Position numbers and translations under genes: made by a program. 22,924 bases of DNA from positions 32,036-54,959 of the forward strand of contig JAHBMJ010000176.1 of assembly GCA_018398765.1 (NCBI GenBank), given 5' to 3'. Every line of letters starts with the position of its first letter. Positions within the stretch are counted from its first letter, which is position 1. The notes beneath the pieces are model-generated. The model ran no database searches, was not told the origin of the DNA, and saw only the letters and a list, made by a program, of their open reading frames with translations. The DNA comes from Chromera velia (Eukaryota > Sar > Chromeraceae). Shown here in pieces: positions 22,012-22,924 of the stretch.

Positions 22012-22512
22012 CACACACCAAGATGAACGAGGGCCTTTGACGACAGGTGACAGAACATTTTGCGCTCTTTCATTAATTCAACGGGAACCGAGGTAAAGGG
22101 AAAGAGGCGTCCCCTCCCATGCATTCATCGTCTGTGTGTTCTTTCTTCCTTGTCTCTTCTCCGAATCTGCAACAGCTAGGGCTCTTTTTCTTTTCTCCTC
22201 GGAGAGAGCCATGCAGTTTAGCGTGCTACGCGGTTTCTGTAGCTTGCATGAGCTCTCTCTCTCTCTCTGTTTGTTTCTCGACGTGAGCCCGCCGACTTTT
22301 GCTATGAGGGGGAAGGAAGGAGGCTGCAGACGCAATTCTTTTCGAATAGCCAGACAGGACACATACACAGAGAGACAGATATTCAGACCCACATACGCGC
22401 GCGCGATACGCGTGCACAGAGCAGGGCGGTGCTGGAACGGAGGAAAACCAGACAGCAAAGAGGACCTCCTGACCTTGAGCGGCCTTCTGGACCACCGCCA
22501 CAGGATTACATG
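18194..22512 (-). CDS. PDK/BCKDK: PDK/BCKDK-family mitochondrial protein kinase (5' end outside window)
   Basis: This kinase family phosphorylates and inactivates the E1 subunit of pyruvate or branched-chain 2-oxoacid dehydrogenase in the mitochondrial matrix. Exons in coding order are 22512-22474 (CNPVAVVQKAAQ), 21954-21905 (DAELLCQAHRGCCPTVR), 21713-21639 (LPFVPQYLYYILFELFK), 21205-20345 (N-box NAMRASVEYHVDT ... LPPIE), 19825-19787 (VVLSGDEGQIAIK), 19191-18771 (G1 box ISDEGGGI, then RVWSYLYTTAP ... LSPLAG), 18376 to 18315/18311/18307 (G2 box FGCGLPLSRLYADYLGGELL), and a terminal exon from 18232. Every phase matches. The GHKL ATPase boxes are present. NAMRASVEYHVDT, RV..Y..TTA and YLGG resemble BCKDK, whereas CNPVAV and YLYTTA resemble plant PDK, so the substrate is open. 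There are two large insertions in the ATP-binding domain, and FGYG/FGFG is FGCG here. The N-terminal helical domain with the H-box, and the targeting peptide, lie beyond the right edge. The C-terminal exon is uncertain. Confidence 0.92.
18301..18314 (-). other. Three overlapping splice donors in three frames
   Basis: Directly after GGELL the minus strand reads GTCAGTACGTCGGT, which contains donors GTCAGT, GTACGT and GTCGGT at offsets 0, 4 and 8. Spliced to the strong acceptor before 18232, they give three tails: 12 residues (stop at 18194), about 14 residues (stop at 18189), or about 100 residues (stop at 17932). The third contains CGYECCAKVK, roughly where the family has GYGTD. Confidence 0.5.
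18499..18540. repeat. (GGCA)n tract in a kinase intron
   Basis: Imperfect GGCA/GGTA units lie inside the intron at 18377-18770. A similar short GGCA run occurs at 19243-19261 in the intron at 19192-19786. Confidence 0.85.
18790..19116 (-). other. Insertion of about 105 residues in the kinase ATP-lid region
   Basis: It lies between YLYTTAP and LSPLAGFGCG. Known PDK and BCKDK proteins have a far shorter loop here. The insert starts acidic (MMGDDEEDMEGEGEAP), continues Pro/Ser/Gly-rich and ends basic (MRPIKKVMKPPE). The reading frame is intact and the flanking motifs are preserved, so this is inserted coding sequence and not a retained intron of random sequence. Confidence 0.8.
20185..20216. 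repeat. (CA)n microsatellite in a kinase intron
   Basis: About 15 CA units lie in the intron at 19826-20344. The neighbouring open frame (20080-20180, minus) looked like an exon but is not needed, because LPPIE joins directly to VVLSGDEG as in the family. Confidence 0.9.
20363..21148 (-). other. Insertion of about 255 residues between kinase N-box and G1 strand
   Basis: The 861-nt exon begins with NAMRASVEYHVDT and ends with LPPIE, which in other PDK/BCKDK proteins are only about 10-20 residues apart. The added sequence has a six-Ala run, Ser/Pro/His repeats, Gly/Glu-rich stretches, a Gln/Ala helix-like segment (QLAAAAVLQAHQARRMQQQA), and then a less biased part (KRYTEDEEVILANQLHPCP). The frame is open throughout. 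Confidence 0.85.
21975..22018. repeat. (CA)n microsatellite in a kinase intron
   Basis: About 20 CA units with one GC interruption lie just upstream, on the minus strand, of the acceptor of the 21954-21905 exon. Confidence 0.95.
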
Positions 22513-22612
22513 CTGCATCCATCCATCCATGCATCTATCCACGCATCCATGCATGCATCTATAGGCTCGTTCATTCATTCATACATTCATTCATTCAAGC
22601 ACTCATTCATTT
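22513..22612. repeat. (ATCC)n and (ATTC)n tetranucleotide repeats
   Basis: ATCC-type units with GCATGCATC interruptions (22514-22560) precede ATTC units (22570-22612). On the minus strand they run into the acceptor of the 22512-22474 kinase exon. Confidence 0.9.
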
Positions 22613-22895
22613 GTCACACCATTGATGAATCCATCCTCCGAGTCCCATGCCTGCAGGAATCCTTTGGAGAGAATAAATTCGATCTGCACCTTAATTATCA
22701 CGACCAACCTTCTGGGAAAGACAGTCAGGGCAGACAAAGCTCACGGATCAATCCAGCGCGGTAATTAAATTGTGAGCGCCTCGAAGGGCTTTCCTTTCCT
22801 TTCCGGTCTCCCTGTTCCTCCCTGACGGCCAGAAAGATAAAATCAATCCAAGCCACCTCACTCTTGCTATCCATCCACTCGCCCCCTCCCTACCA
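22613..22895. other. Probable kinase intron sequence
   Basis: This lies upstream (minus strand) of the first kinase exon found. No exon with a phase-1 exit and H-box-like sequence could be supported, so the preceding exon is probably outside the window. Confidence 0.45.
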
Positions 22896-22924
22896 CCCCC
22901 CCCCCCCCCCCCCCCCCCCCCCCC
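22896..22924. other. Poly-C run at window end
   Basis: Twenty-nine consecutive C's end the sequence. This is most likely an assembly or sequencing artefact at a contig edge. Confidence 0.6.

Noticed and set aside
22660-22710. Minus-strand DRIYSLQRI, resembling the kinase DRFY..RI H-box region
   Set aside because: The borders are weak, no phase-1 donor follows, and the expected GxRxLxxQH continuation is missing. Probably chance.

Overview
The window is nuclear DNA from a eukaryote. It has three intron-rich genes, many microsatellites, AT-rich islands and recurring TGCATGCA palindromes. One gene product starts with a signal peptide followed directly by phenylalanine (CAA|F), the entry signal for a red-lineage complex plastid. 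Together with the apicomplexan-like TGCATGCA motif this suggests a photosynthetic alveolate. A chromerid such as Chromera velia is my best guess, but I cannot confirm the species. All gene models were built by hand from ORF content, splice motifs and intron-phase matching.

Layout. 1-3568: no gene I can support, apart from a CA/TA microsatellite near 1.4 kb. 3577-4877: an AT-rich, non-coding, hAT-like transposon with terminal inverted repeats and an 8-bp target duplication. 4886-6152: a cluster of TAAATTC-type repeats, then a GGAC/AC/GA microsatellite block. 6153-9473 (minus): a multi-exon gene for an unrecognised, plastid-targeted, C-terminally membrane-anchored protein of about 500 residues. 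9474-10240: a short divergent promoter interval with TGCATGCA palindromes. 10241-16016 (plus): a multi-exon gene for an unrecognised Ser/Gly/Pro-rich protein. Its two ends are well supported and its middle is not settled. Its last two large introns hold a 500-bp polypurine tract and a 22-bp minisatellite. 16017-18188: an AT-rich intergenic region with GAATTTA-type repeats. About 18190-22512 (minus, 5' end beyond the window): a gene for a mitochondrial PDK/BCKDK-family protein kinase. The window ends in 29 C's, probably a contig edge.

The kinase is the only gene with a firm identity. It would phosphorylate and switch off a mitochondrial 2-oxoacid dehydrogenase. In apicomplexans and dinoflagellates the mitochondrial branched-chain complex replaces pyruvate dehydrogenase, so such a kinase would sit at the entry of carbon into the TCA cycle. 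Its ATP-binding domain carries two very large low-complexity insertions, and all six of its well-placed splice donors have C at +3. The three genes do not form an obvious pathway. The first two share a promoter interval and may be co-expressed.
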